Shown: positions 1 through 5,873 of the stretch, piece after piece
How positions within the stretch are numbered: position 1 is the first letter of the stretch
How the letters are laid out: every line of letters starts with the position of its first letter
NCBI GenBank assembly: GCA_021154065.1
Contig: JAJKJG010000292.1
Coordinates: forward strand, 1-6,990
DNA: 6,990 bases
Direction: 5' to 3'
Source: Methylobacterium sp.
GTDB taxonomy: Bacteria > Pseudomonadota > Alphaproteobacteria > Rhizobiales > Beijerinckiaceae
Notes under the pieces: generated by a model
What the model was told of the DNA's origin: nothing
The model's input: only the letters and a program-made list of their open reading frames with translations
Databases searched by the model: none
Program-made: the position numbers and the translations under genes

Positions 1-100
1 AGCATGATCCCGAAAAGTGGCTACCGGTTTTCGGAAAAGATCATGCTCAAACAAAGAGGTAGAGCGGGATGACGACTCGAAGAGAAGTCATCGCGCTCTA
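1..100. repeat. Palindromic intergenic repeat, two-hairpin type of Hyphomicrobiales
   Basis: Two adjacent inverted repeats are visible. In the first, bases 1-9 (AGCATGATC) pair with 39-47 (GATCATGCT), and inside that 10-16 (CCGAAAA) pairs with 28-34 (TTTTCGG), leaving AAAA at 35-38 as a bulge. In the second, 60-73 pairs with 87-100 (TAGAGCG... with ...CGCTCTA) with one mismatch and a 13-nt loop. From memory, this combination is a very common dispersed intergenic element in Bradyrhizobium, Methylobacterium and relatives. It carries no coding signal. It may act as an mRNA-stabilising or terminating structure for whatever lies to the left. The first arm starts at base 1, so the element could extend beyond the window. 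Confidence 0.8.
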
Positions 101-157
101 GGAAGCTCCGTTGCCGAGAAGCAAATCGCCGAACCTTGAGTTCGCCACCGTCGAGAT

Positions 158-180
158 GAGATGACGGCATGAGTCATCTC
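158..180 (+). promoter_or_regulatory. Hairpin enclosing the start codon of the secreted repeat protein
   Basis: Bases 158-165 (GAGATGAC) are perfectly complementary to 173-180 (GTCATCTC). The 7-nt loop, 166-172, contains the ATG at 169-171. The stem also covers the only purine-rich stretch that could serve as a ribosome-binding site. If it forms in the mRNA it could hinder initiation at 169, or present the start codon in an exposed loop. A chance palindrome is also possible. Confidence 0.35.
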
Positions 181-861
181 GGCTGCGCCTCGATGTGCTT
201 TCCTGCCGTCATGATCCTCGGTCTGTGCGATGGCCCGCGAGCCCAGCCGCTTGCGATCAACCCGAGCGCGGCACCGTCGGAAGTCGGCAATCCGAGCTCG
301 ATCAATCCGGCCGCGAGGGCGTCGGACATCCGCAATCCGAGCTCGATCAATCCAGCCGCGGCCGCATCGGCGATTCCGCAACCGGGCACGACCCCATCTC
401 GCCCTTCAGGCGGCGCTGCGCCCAACGCATTGCCGCAAGCGGCACCAACAGCCGAGCGCGCTCTCGCGGTGCATAGACGGGCGGATCGGCCCTATGAGGC
501 AGGCCGCATCGATGACTGGCAGCAGCTTCGCCAGCACTTGGCGAAATGCTGGAACGTTCCGCCGGGAACCACGGGATCGTCGGTGACGCTGCGCTTCATG
601 ATCAGTTCCGCCGGGGAGCTTCGCGGACCGCCGATGATCACCGCGACGAATGCGACCCCCAAGGCGATGGCGCCGACCTACAGGGATGCGGCCGTATCGG
701 TCCTGGCAACGTGCCTGCCGGTGCGACCGACGGCAGAGTTCGGCGCCATCCTGCACGATACCGTGCTTCATCTGCGCCTTGTGAACGACGCTCCATTTGC
801 CAGCCGAAACCTCGGGCCCTGGATGACCATCTTTGCCAAGCCGGCGCATCCCGCCGGCTGA
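169..861 (+). CDS. Secreted protein with three 15-residue repeats and a TonB/TolA-C-like domain
   Basis: This is a 230-residue protein of unknown exact function. Residues 1-25 or so form a hydrophobic, signal-peptide-like start (hydrophobic core about 9-20), with possible cleavage after A25 or A29. The basic n-region is missing, which is unusual. Residues 30-74 are three tandem 15-residue repeats, each opening with INP and the first two closing with NPSS; they sit at 256-300, 301-345 and 346-390 in the DNA. A Pro/Ala-rich linker follows to about residue 95. Residues 117-208 resemble the C-terminal fold of TonB or TolA: a WQQLRQHLAKCW-like helix, then a VTLRF strand and a Gly turn, then an ATCLP segment. 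C127 and C182 could form a disulfide. The protein is probably periplasmic or envelope-associated. The start at 169 is the first possible one after an in-frame stop at 157-159, but its ribosome-binding site is poor; M9 (193) and M15 (211) are alternatives. It converges on the antiporter gene. The family name rests on pattern similarity only. Confidence 0.72.
   Translation: MSHLGCASMCFPAVMILGLCDGPRAQPLAINPSAAPSEVGNPSSINPAARASDIRNPSSINPAAAASAIPQPGTTPSRPSGGAAPNALPQAAPTAERALAVHRRADRPYEAGRIDDWQQLRQHLAKCWNVPPGTTGSSVTLRFMISSAGELRGPPMITATNATPKAMAPTYRDAAVSVLATCLPVRPTAEFGAILHDTVLHLRLVNDAPFASRNLGPWMTIFAKPAHPAG
256..390 (+). repeat. Three tandem 45-bp coding repeats
   Basis: The units are 256-300, 301-345 and 346-390. 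A 20-base stretch at 289-308, across the unit 1/2 junction, recurs exactly at 334-353, across the unit 2/3 junction; the rest has drifted, mostly while keeping the INP(S/A)A...NPSS protein pattern. The 45-bp period keeps the reading frame, so copy number can change without breaking the gene. The Pro/Asn/Ser/Ala composition suggests an extended spacer between the signal peptide and the globular domain. Confidence 0.85.
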
Positions 862-863
862 CG

Positions 864-893
864 GCGCCCGTGCGGGCGCGCCTGAAGGCGCGC
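864..893. terminator. Two overlapping GC hairpins between convergent genes
   Basis: Bases 864-870 (GCGCCCG) pair with 873-879 (CGGGCGC), and 876-883 (GCGCGCCT) pair with 886-893 (AGGCGCGC). The two stems share 876-879, so only one can form at a time. They lie just after the stop of the plus-strand repeat protein and before the 3' end of the minus-strand antiporter gene, where a bidirectional terminator would be expected. No T-tract follows on either strand, so intrinsic termination is not proven. Confidence 0.4.
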
Positions 894-931
894 GATCTCG
901 TGACGGTCCCGCTAGCCTGCGAACCACTTGC

Positions 932-2617
932 TCACAGGGACATCATCGCGACGAGAACCGGCCCCCACGCGGTCAAGAGAATGTTGCCGATCGCGTAAGG
1001 CACCGTGTAGCCGAGCGCCGGAATGCTGCTCCGAGATTCATCCTGCACGGCTCGCAGCGCCGCCGTGATCGTGCCTGCGCCGGCGCACGCGCCGAGCACG
1101 ATGAGCGGCTCCATCCTGAGCACGTAGCGGCCGAAGAGTATTCCCACCGTGTGCGGGAGAAGGGCGGAGACGAGACCCACCGCAACGAGGCTGAGGCCCG
1201 TCGTCTGCAGGCCCGAGATGAAGCTTGGTCCCGCAGTCAAGCCGACGATGGCGATGAACATGCACAGGCCGAGCGTGTCGAAGATCCAGATCGCCGGCTC
1301 GGGGATGCGGCCGAAGAGTGGATAGACGGAGCGCAGCCATCCGAACACGAGGCCCATGACCAGCGCGCCGCCGCTCGCCGTCAACGTCAGGGGAACGCCC
1401 CAGACGACCACCGAAAGGAGGCCGACGAGCCCGCCGAGAAAGATCCCCATCCCGACGAAGACCATGTCGGTCGCCGAGGTGCGACGATCCGCGTAGCCCA
1501 AAGCCTCGGCGGCGAGCGCCAGCTGGGGAAGCGGCGCGACGAGGTGCATCACGTCGCCGCGATCGATCCGGGTCTCGACCGACACCGGCAATTCGATCCC
1601 GGATCGGGTGACCCTCGACAGGAAGATGCCACGCGCGAACGACGCCTCGGCGAGGGCGCCGAGCGTCTTGCCGGCAACGAGACGATTGGTCACCACCACA
1701 TCCACCGCCTCGACCGGTATGTCGAGCAGGGCGAGGTCGCTGAGCTCGGGCCCGACGACGTCCCCGCTTGCCGCGTGCACCTCGTGCCGGGCGGCGACCG
1801 CCACGACATCGTTCTCTTGGATGACCAGGTCTCGTGTCGCCTCGAGGATGCGCTCGCCGCTGCGCACGCGCAGGACGAAAGCTCGTACTCCCTTCGGCAA
1901 AGCCTCGATCTCGGCGATCGTCCGGCCGATCCAGTGAGGGTTGGCGACCCGATAGGCTCTGAGGTCGAAGGTCCGGGCCGCGGACATCACACCGCCGCCA
2001 GCCTGGCTGTCGCCGTCGGCATGACCGCGCATTCGCGCCCCCTCATCCCGCAGGTTGACGCCCATCAGCTTGGGTCCGATCGTCGGGATGAACCAGACCA
2101 ACGCCGCCGTTCCGACGAGGTAGGTCACGGCGTAGGCGACCGGGATATTGTTGATGAGCGCCGCCTTGTCGGCCTCGGGAATCGTCAGGCGCTGAATCGC
2201 GTCTCCGGCCGTGCCGATCACCGTCGATTCCGAGAAGGCGCCGGCCAGCAGGCCTGCGGCCGTGCCGACGTCATAGCCGAGAAGCTTCGAGAATCCGAAA
2301 GCGACGAGCAGGCACGTGACACAGAGCACGACCGTCAGCGCCATCTGCGGAAGCGCGTCCGACTTCAGGCCGCGGAAAAACTGTGGGCCGACCTTGTACC
2401 CCGTGGTGAAGAGAAAGAGATCGAAAAACACCGTCTTGACGAGCGGTGAAACCTTGATGTCGAGCTGCCCGACCAGCACTCCTGCCAGAAGACAGCCGAC
2501 GACGATGCCGAGCGAGAAGCTGCCGAACCTCACGCGGCCGATCAGAAAACCGATCGCAACCGTGAGGAAGATGGCGAGCTCGGGGTTCAGACGGAGCGCG
2601 GAAACGATGTAGTCCAC
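932..2617 (-). CDS. aspT: AspT-type aspartate:alanine exchanger (AAE family)
   Basis: This 561-residue inner-membrane protein has the layout of AspT. A hydrophobic N-terminal block (about 12-180) has an FSESTVIGTAGDAI stretch at 128-141. A soluble loop of about 190 residues (190-380) holds two stretches resembling TrkA-C/RCK-C domains (about 217-280 and 300-365). A second hydrophobic block (384-561) carries the family-typical motif starting GACAGAGTITAALRA at residue 509, followed by ALGYTVPYAIGN at 534-545. Length and loop size fit the family (AspT is about 540 residues). Characterised AspT swaps external aspartate for internal alanine; combined with aspartate 4-decarboxylase this creates a proton-motive force. 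No decarboxylase gene is in this window, so the true substrate here is inferred. The start is GTG at 2617, chosen because GGAGGG (minus strand, 2630-2625) lies 7 nt upstream. The gene is divergent from the TAXI gene. Confidence 0.85.
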   Translation of the reverse strand: MDYIVSALRLNPELAIFLTVAIGFLIGRVRFGSFSLGIVVGCLLAGVLVGQLDIKVSPLVKTVFFDLFLFTTGYKVGPQFFRGLKSDALPQMALTVVLCVTCLLVAFGFSKLLGYDVGTAAGLLAGAFSESTVIGTAGDAIQRLTIPEADKAALINNIPVAYAVTYLVGTAALVWFIPTIGPKLMGVNLRDEGARMRGHADGDSQAGGGVMSAARTFDLRAYRVANPHWIGRTIAEIEALPKGVRAFVLRVRSGERILEATRDLVIQENDVVAVAARHEVHAASGDVVGPELSDLALLDIPVEAVDVVVTNRLVAGKTLGALAEASFARGIFLSRVTRSGIELPVSVETRIDRGDVMHLVAPLPQLALAAEALGYADRRTSATDMVFVGMGIFLGGLVGLLSVVVWGVPLTLTASGGALVMGLVFGWLRSVYPLFGRIPEPAIWIFDTLGLCMFIAIVGLTAGPSFISGLQTTGLSLVAVGLVSALLPHTVGILFGRYVLRMEPLIVLGACAGAGTITAALRAVQDESRSSIPALGYTVPYAIGNILLTAWGPVLVAMMSL

Positions 2618-2624
2618 GGGTCAT

Positions 2625-2640
2625 CCCTCCGCACCGGTGC
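2625..2640 (-). promoter_or_regulatory. Ribosome-binding site of aspT with adjoining 10-bp palindrome
   Basis: On the minus strand GGAGGG at 2630-2625 sits 7 nt before the GTG start and decides that start. Directly upstream, 2631-2640 is the perfect palindrome GCACCGGTGC. It is too short to call an operator with confidence, but its position abutting the ribosome-binding site could matter for initiation. Confidence 0.55.
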
Positions 2641-2904
2641 CGAAAAGGCTGCGACCCCCAGGCTGGATGCAGTCACATAGGCAGTCGGCGGAGTGGCCTC
2701 ACCGAGCAGCCTCCGGGATTCGCATCGCAGTCGCCGCGCTCCGGTCGGGGTGAGCCGAGGCGCGGCACGAGCGTGGCAGTCGAAGGCTCGTGCGTGCTTG
2801 ATCCGACGGGACTCCGGTTCGTCCGCGAAGCATGGCTCGATTGATCAAGCAGGAGCCCCTGAGGTCGCCGGATCGTGCGTGACGCGCTCTTCGGGCTGCG
2901 GAGA

Positions 2905-2910
2905 TATGAT
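2905..2910 (+). promoter_or_regulatory. Candidate -10 box for the TAXI gene
   Basis: TATGAT matches the sigma-70 -10 consensus at five of six positions and stands out in this GC-rich stretch. It would give a leader of roughly 35-40 nt before the ATG at 2954. No good -35 box lies at the right distance (GTGACG at 2879-2884 is 20 nt away), so the promoter would need an activator or be weak. Confidence 0.3.
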
Positions 2911-2953
2911 CGCGCGTGAGCGTTGCGACGCCACCGCCGGCTTGGAGGTTTGC

Positions 2954-4303
2954 ATGAGCAAGACCTGGCGTTGGTTCGTCGTGGTCGCAGCCGTGCTTAT
3001 GACGGGCGGATTGGCCGGGGCTGCCTGGCTGCACTGGTCGAGACCGACCGTACTCAAAGTCGCGGTAGGACCCGCGGGATTTGCGGACGCGGAGCTGATG
3101 GCCGCATTCAGCCGAACGCTCAGCTCCAATAAGGCCGAAGTCCAGCTCACCGTGGAGCATACGGCTGGCCCGAGCGAGGCCGTCGGCAAGCTGATCAAGG
3201 GAGAGGCACAGCTCGCCGTGATGCGCGGCGATGGACCGACATCGGACAGCATCAGAGCCGTCGCGATCCTGCACACGGATCCGGTCGTCATCGTTGTCCC
3301 GGAAAAGTCCAAAGTCGACGACTTCGGCGATCTCAAGGGGAAGACGGTCGGCTTGATCGGCCCTCCCGGAGCGGATGACGCGCTGCTGAGCACCTTGCGT
3401 CGGCACTATGGCGTGACCGGGGAGACCAAGGCACTGCCGCTGTCGCCGCCATCGATCATCGCCAGCATCCGCGACAAGTCCGTCGACGCGGTGCTTTTCG
3501 TGGCCCCGACGAGCCGTGCATCGCGAGTCGCCCAGACTTGGCTGGCGGTTCGGGATGCAAGCCGACGCAAGCTGGCGTTCGTTCCGATCGAGGACGCCGC
3601 GGCAATCGCCGCCATGGTGCCCGCCTACGAAGCCGGCGAGATTGCCGCGGGCCAGTTCGGCGGCTCTCCGATGCTGCCGGAGGAAAGCGTCACCACGCTG
3701 CAGGTTGCAACCTATCTCGTCGCCGACCGGAACGTTCCGAACGATGCCATAACGCAGCTCATTCGCTCGCTCCTCGAATACCGTCAGAAGCTGAGCGCCG
3801 ACGCGCCGATCGCAACCCTGACCAAGGCGGCGAGCACGGAAAAGGACGCGCTCTTCCCTGTCCACCCCGGCGCCAAGGTGTACTACGCCGGAGAAGAGAC
3901 GTCGCTCATGGAGCGCTACGGCGACTGGCTGTTCTATGGGCCGATGCTCTTCGGCGCTCTCGGATCGGCTGGGATCACCCTCGCGCGCTTTCTCCGCCAT
4001 GATGCTCCGGAGCGGCCGCTCTTGCCGCGATTGATCACGATCCTGCCGGCAATCCGAGAGGCGCGTACCCTCTCGGATCTCGGTCTGATCCGCACGGATA
4101 TCGACGCGGCGGTTAGAACGCTCGCTGCCCAGGCACCCGAGGAGGAGCGCACGGCAGTCACGGCGCTCACGCTGAACTATATCAATCAGGTGTTGGCCGA
4201 GCGGCAGAGCGTGCTGCTCGGTGGGCCGGACCGAAAGGGCGAGACGATTCGATTGCAGGAGCCGGAGAGCGACAGCGTGCCGACCCGACTGCGGACGCCA
4301 TAA
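2954..4303 (+). CDS. TAXI-family solute-binding protein, membrane-anchored, with cytoplasmic tail
   Basis: This 449-residue protein starts at ATG 2954, with GGAGG at 2944-2948 placed 5 nt upstream. An in-frame opening 87 codons longer exists but has no domain or initiation signal. Residues 7-27 form an N-terminal membrane anchor after a basic MSKTWR start. Residues 34-300 look like the periplasmic NMT1/TAXI binding fold: LKVAVGPAGFADAE near the start, GEAQLAVMRGD at 83-93, a DLKGKTVGLIGPPGADD segment at 126-142, and a second lobe to about 300. VHPGAKVYYAGEE (303-315) and ERYGDWLFYGPMLFG (320-334) lead into a second membrane segment at about 326-346. About 100 mostly helical, charged residues then face the cytoplasm. 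Classical TRAP-TAXI binding proteins are secreted and work with a permease; no permease gene is adjacent. A role delivering ligand to, or sensing for, the divergent aspT product is inference. Confidence 0.8.
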   Translation: MSKTWRWFVVVAAVLMTGGLAGAAWLHWSRPTVLKVAVGPAGFADAELMAAFSRTLSSNKAEVQLTVEHTAGPSEAVGKLIKGEAQLAVMRGDGPTSDSIRAVAILHTDPVVIVVPEKSKVDDFGDLKGKTVGLIGPPGADDALLSTLRRHYGVTGETKALPLSPPSIIASIRDKSVDAVLFVAPTSRASRVAQTWLAVRDASRRKLAFVPIEDAAAIAAMVPAYEAGEIAAGQFGGSPMLPEESVTTLQVATYLVADRNVPNDAITQLIRSLLEYRQKLSADAPIATLTKAASTEKDALFPVHPGAKVYYAGEETSLMERYGDWLFYGPMLFGALGSAGITLARFLRHDAPERPLLPRLITILPAIREARTLSDLGLIRTDIDAAVRTLAAQAPEEERTAVTALTLNYINQVLAERQSVLLGGPDRKGETIRLQEPESDSVPTRLRTP

Positions 4304-4385
4304 GGCTCCTTGGCTGGCACGATGCGTTGAGACTGCATTTGTACATGCAATCTCGGAGCAAAGATCACGCCCTCATGCAAAGGAC

Positions 4386-4420
4386 CCGCCGATGAGGTCG
4401 AAGTGAGCTCATGTCGGCGG
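4386..4420. terminator. Terminator-like hairpin between convergent TAXI gene and microprotein gene
   Basis: Bases 4386-4396 (CCGCCGATGAG) pair with 4408-4420 (CTCATGTCGGCGG), giving 7 + 4 base pairs with a 2-nt bulge and an 11-nt loop. It sits 82 nt after the TAXI stop on the plus strand and begins 1 nt beyond the microprotein stop codon on the minus strand. That position suits a shared transcription end. No run of T follows on either side, so it may instead protect 3' ends. Confidence 0.45.
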
Positions 4421-4421
4421 T

Positions 4422-4520
4422 TCACGTGTCATGCCGGGCGCGCGCCCGAAATATCCTGACCCCCAGCAGCGATATGATCGTGCCTGCTATGACGAGCAGC
4501 ATCGCTTCGAGTCCGGTCAT
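4422..4520 (-). CDS. Putative 32-residue single-span membrane microprotein
   Basis: A short reading frame from ATG at 4520 encodes a 32-residue peptide. It has a short N-terminus (MTGLEA), one hydrophobic span of about 17 residues (LLVIAGTIISLLGVRIF region) and a basic tail with four arginines before HDT. The positive-inside rule puts the C-terminus in the cytoplasm. AAGG on the minus strand at 4530-4527 is 7 nt before this ATG; the preceding in-frame ATG at 4523 is possible but closer than ideal. A longer in-frame opening to 4688 runs into the AraC gene and looks like a shadow. The gene follows the AraC gene after a 55-nt gap on the same strand, and a terminator-like hairpin starts just past its stop. 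I do not recognise the family. Such peptides often modulate a larger membrane partner, but no function is claimed. Confidence 0.5.
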   Translation of the reverse strand: MTGLEAMLLVIAGTIISLLGVRIFRARARHDT

Positions 4521-4575
4521 CATCCCACCTTGCAGTTCTTGGGAGCGAAAAGGCCGGGACGGGCACGCCCGCCAC

Positions 4576-5715
4576 TCAGGCATGCGCGTACGCGCGATGG
4601 TCCGGCGCACCTCGAGGCCGCTCGCGCATTTTCGAGCGGATCGAATCATCCCCCCGGTCCAGGTGTCTCCACTTTTGCGGCGAGACACCCCCGGACCAGC
4701 GCTCGAACGCTCGGGTGAAGGCGGCCGGCTCCGAAAAGTTGAGGGCAGCGGAGATCTGTGCCAGCGGCAGCTCCGTGTCGGATACGAGTTGCCGGGCGAC
4801 TTCGAATCGGAGCTCGTCGAGCACGGTCCTGAATCCCGTGCCTGCCGCCTTGAGATAGCGATTGAGCGTGCGCCGGTGGACGGAGAACCGGCGCGAAGCG
4901 TCGTCGCAGGAGCAGCGGCCGGTGGCGAGACGCTTGCGCAGGCTGCGTTTCAGCTGATCGACCAGATCGGCGCGGGAAATCGCCTCGAGCTCGCCGACGG
5001 CTTTCTCGACGGCGCGTCTGCGCTCGGGGTCGGCCGAGCTCACCCTCAGGCCGAGGTCCCGGGCCGGAAAGACGAGCGCCGTCAGCTCCTGGTTGAACCG
5101 GATGGGCGCGCGGAAGAACGATCGCAACGCGGCGCCGTCGTCAGGCACGCGGCGGGCGAGGTGCACCTCCGACGGGGCCCAGTCGCGGCCGCAGAGCTCG
5201 CGGAACGCGCTGACGATCGTCGCGAGCAGGCTTTCCGTAATGATGCCGCCGCCGCGCCCCGCCGGTCCATATTGCAGGCAGCTCAGCACGACGGCATCGT
5301 CGGCCGTCTCCAAGTGAAGGAGCGTGCCGCGATCGAGGACTTGGAGATGATCCTCGAGCGCGCCGATGGCGTCGCCGAGCGTGTCGCACCGGCGCATGAG
5401 CGATCCGACGATGCCGAACGACGCGAGGCTCGCGCGAGCCCCGAGAGCGACGCCGAGGTGAGGGCAGCTCGCCACCTCGGAACAGCGGGCGAGAAGGTTT
5501 CCGAGCACGGTGACGGCGATGAAATCCTCCGGCTGCTCCAAAGCTCCGGGCGCGATGCCCGCCTTCGCGATGATCGCGCCACCGTCTAGGCCCTGCTCCT
5601 CCATGAGGGCCCGCAGCGCGCTCATCGGGCCGATCCAGCGAAAGCCCGGCGGAGCCGGCCGATCTGCCGGTCCCGATCTCTCTGCGCGACCATCGGTCAC
5701 GACCGTATCGCTCAT
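4576..5715 (-). CDS. AraC-family transcriptional regulator with arabinose_bd-type sensor domain
   Basis: This 379-residue cytoplasmic regulator has a disordered start (1-25). Its N-terminal sensor domain, about 30-220, is of the kind found in OruR/ArgR-like AraC proteins (Pfam Arabinose_bd type); it includes PHLGVALGARASLASFGIVG at 85-104 and a LARRVPDDGAALRSFF stretch at 186-201. The C-terminal AraC DNA-binding domain spans about 250-352 with two helix-turn-helix units: CDDASRRFSVHRRTLNRYLK at 270-289 and PLAQISAALNFSEPAAFTRAF at 317-337. The family signature around FSEPAAFTRAFERWSGGVSP supports the call. A basic, unstructured tail of about 27 residues follows. The start at ATG 5715 has GGGAG 6 nt upstream. 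The gene is divergent from the exonuclease gene and is followed by the microprotein gene. Inducer and targets are not visible; autoregulation is likely from the repeats upstream. Confidence 0.85.
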   Translation of the reverse strand: MSDTVVTDGRAERSGPADRPAPPGFRWIGPMSALRALMEEQGLDGGAIIAKAGIAPGALEQPEDFIAVTVLGNLLARCSEVASCPHLGVALGARASLASFGIVGSLMRRCDTLGDAIGALEDHLQVLDRGTLLHLETADDAVVLSCLQYGPAGRGGGIITESLLATIVSAFRELCGRDWAPSEVHLARRVPDDGAALRSFFRAPIRFNQELTALVFPARDLGLRVSSADPERRRAVEKAVGELEAISRADLVDQLKRSLRKRLATGRCSCDDASRRFSVHRRTLNRYLKAAGTGFRTVLDELRFEVARQLVSDTELPLAQISAALNFSEPAAFTRAFERWSGGVSPQKWRHLDRGDDSIRSKMRERPRGAPDHRAYAHA

Positions 5716-5721
5716 CGCGAG

Positions 5722-5756
5722 CTCCCACCGCCGGCAGGCTTGCCTGACGGTGGGAG
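5722..5756 (-). promoter_or_regulatory. Hairpin masking the ribosome-binding site of the AraC gene
   Basis: Bases 5722-5730 (CTCCCACCG) are perfectly complementary to 5748-5756 (CGGTGGGAG). Inside, 5735-5739 (CAGGC) pairs with 5742-5746 (GCCTG). In the minus-strand transcript the GGTGGGAG that serves as ribosome-binding site, 6 nt before the ATG, is one arm of the 9-bp stem. Folding would therefore hide it and lower translation. The same symmetry could also be a DNA operator. Confidence 0.5.
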
Positions 5757-5783
5757 GCTACGGTTCCGAAGACGGCACGCGCT

Positions 5784-5821
5784 ATTGTCCTGAGGCGCAT
5801 TGACCTTAGGGACAATGCGCC
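5784..5821. promoter_or_regulatory. Composite repeat site between the AraC gene and the exonuclease gene
   Basis: Several overlapping symmetries are present. ATTGTCC at 5784-5790 is the exact reverse complement of GGACAAT at 5810-5816. GGCGCATTG at 5794-5802 is the exact reverse complement of CAATGCGCC at 5813-5821. ATTGTCCTGAG at 5784-5794 recurs as ATTGACCTTAG at 5799-5809 (9 of 11 identical) in direct orientation, 15 bp apart. The site lies about 70-105 bp upstream of the regulator's start and about 90-125 bp upstream of the exonuclease start. It is a good candidate binding site for the AraC protein or for another regulator. No binding consensus is recognised. Confidence 0.5.
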
Positions 5822-5873
5822 CGGCACGAGCCATCGATTTGTGATGGGCTGGACGCGCGTCGCGCGATCCGGG

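Larger units (their letters stand above)
2618..2953. other. Divergent intergenic region between aspT and the TAXI gene
   Basis: This 336-nt stretch lies between two divergent genes and should hold both promoters. The plus frame stays open from 2693 into the TAXI gene, but that part has no signal peptide or domain and lies upstream of a strong ribosome-binding site, so I treat it as non-coding. Visible signals are the palindrome at 2631-2640, TTGATC at 2798-2803 with a related palindrome TTGATCAA at 2841-2848, and a TATGAT hexamer at 2905-2910. I see no RNA gene or mobile element in it. Confidence 0.6.

Noticed and set aside
1..100. CRISPR array or transposon end
   Set aside because: There are two different hairpins rather than regularly spaced identical repeats, and no transposase or spacer pattern. 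It fits a dispersed palindromic element.
833..2449. Long plus-strand open frame (538 codons) opposite aspT
   Set aside because: It is antisense to a well-supported membrane transporter, highly charged (His/Arg/Asp/Glu-rich) with no domain or ribosome-binding site. This is typical of the shadow of a GC-rich gene.
2271..2624. Minus-strand frame starting with ATG at 2624, 7 nt before the aspT GTG
   Set aside because: It is in another frame from aspT, its ATG abuts the GGAGGG with no spacing, and its translation has no transporter features. The GTG at 2617 has proper spacing and the correct protein.
2699..4000. Minus-strand open frame (433 codons) opposite the TAXI gene
   Set aside because: It has Arg-rich shadow composition, no recognisable motif, and lies across a gene with clear start, anchors and domain.
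4334..4349. Short TGCAT...ATGCA hairpin after the TAXI stop
   Set aside because: A 5-bp AT-containing stem with a 6-nt loop and no T-tract is too weak to call a terminator, and the stronger stem at 4386-4420 is nearby.
4521..4688. Longer N-terminus for the microprotein (start at 4688)
   Set aside because: The extra 55-56 residues overlap the 3' end of the AraC gene in another frame and look like shadow sequence. The AAGG signal and membrane-protein composition begin at 4520/4523.
4411..5589. Plus-strand open frame (392 codons) opposite the AraC gene
   Set aside because: It is antisense to a convincing AraC regulator, with Glu/Arg/Ala-rich shadow composition and no motif.
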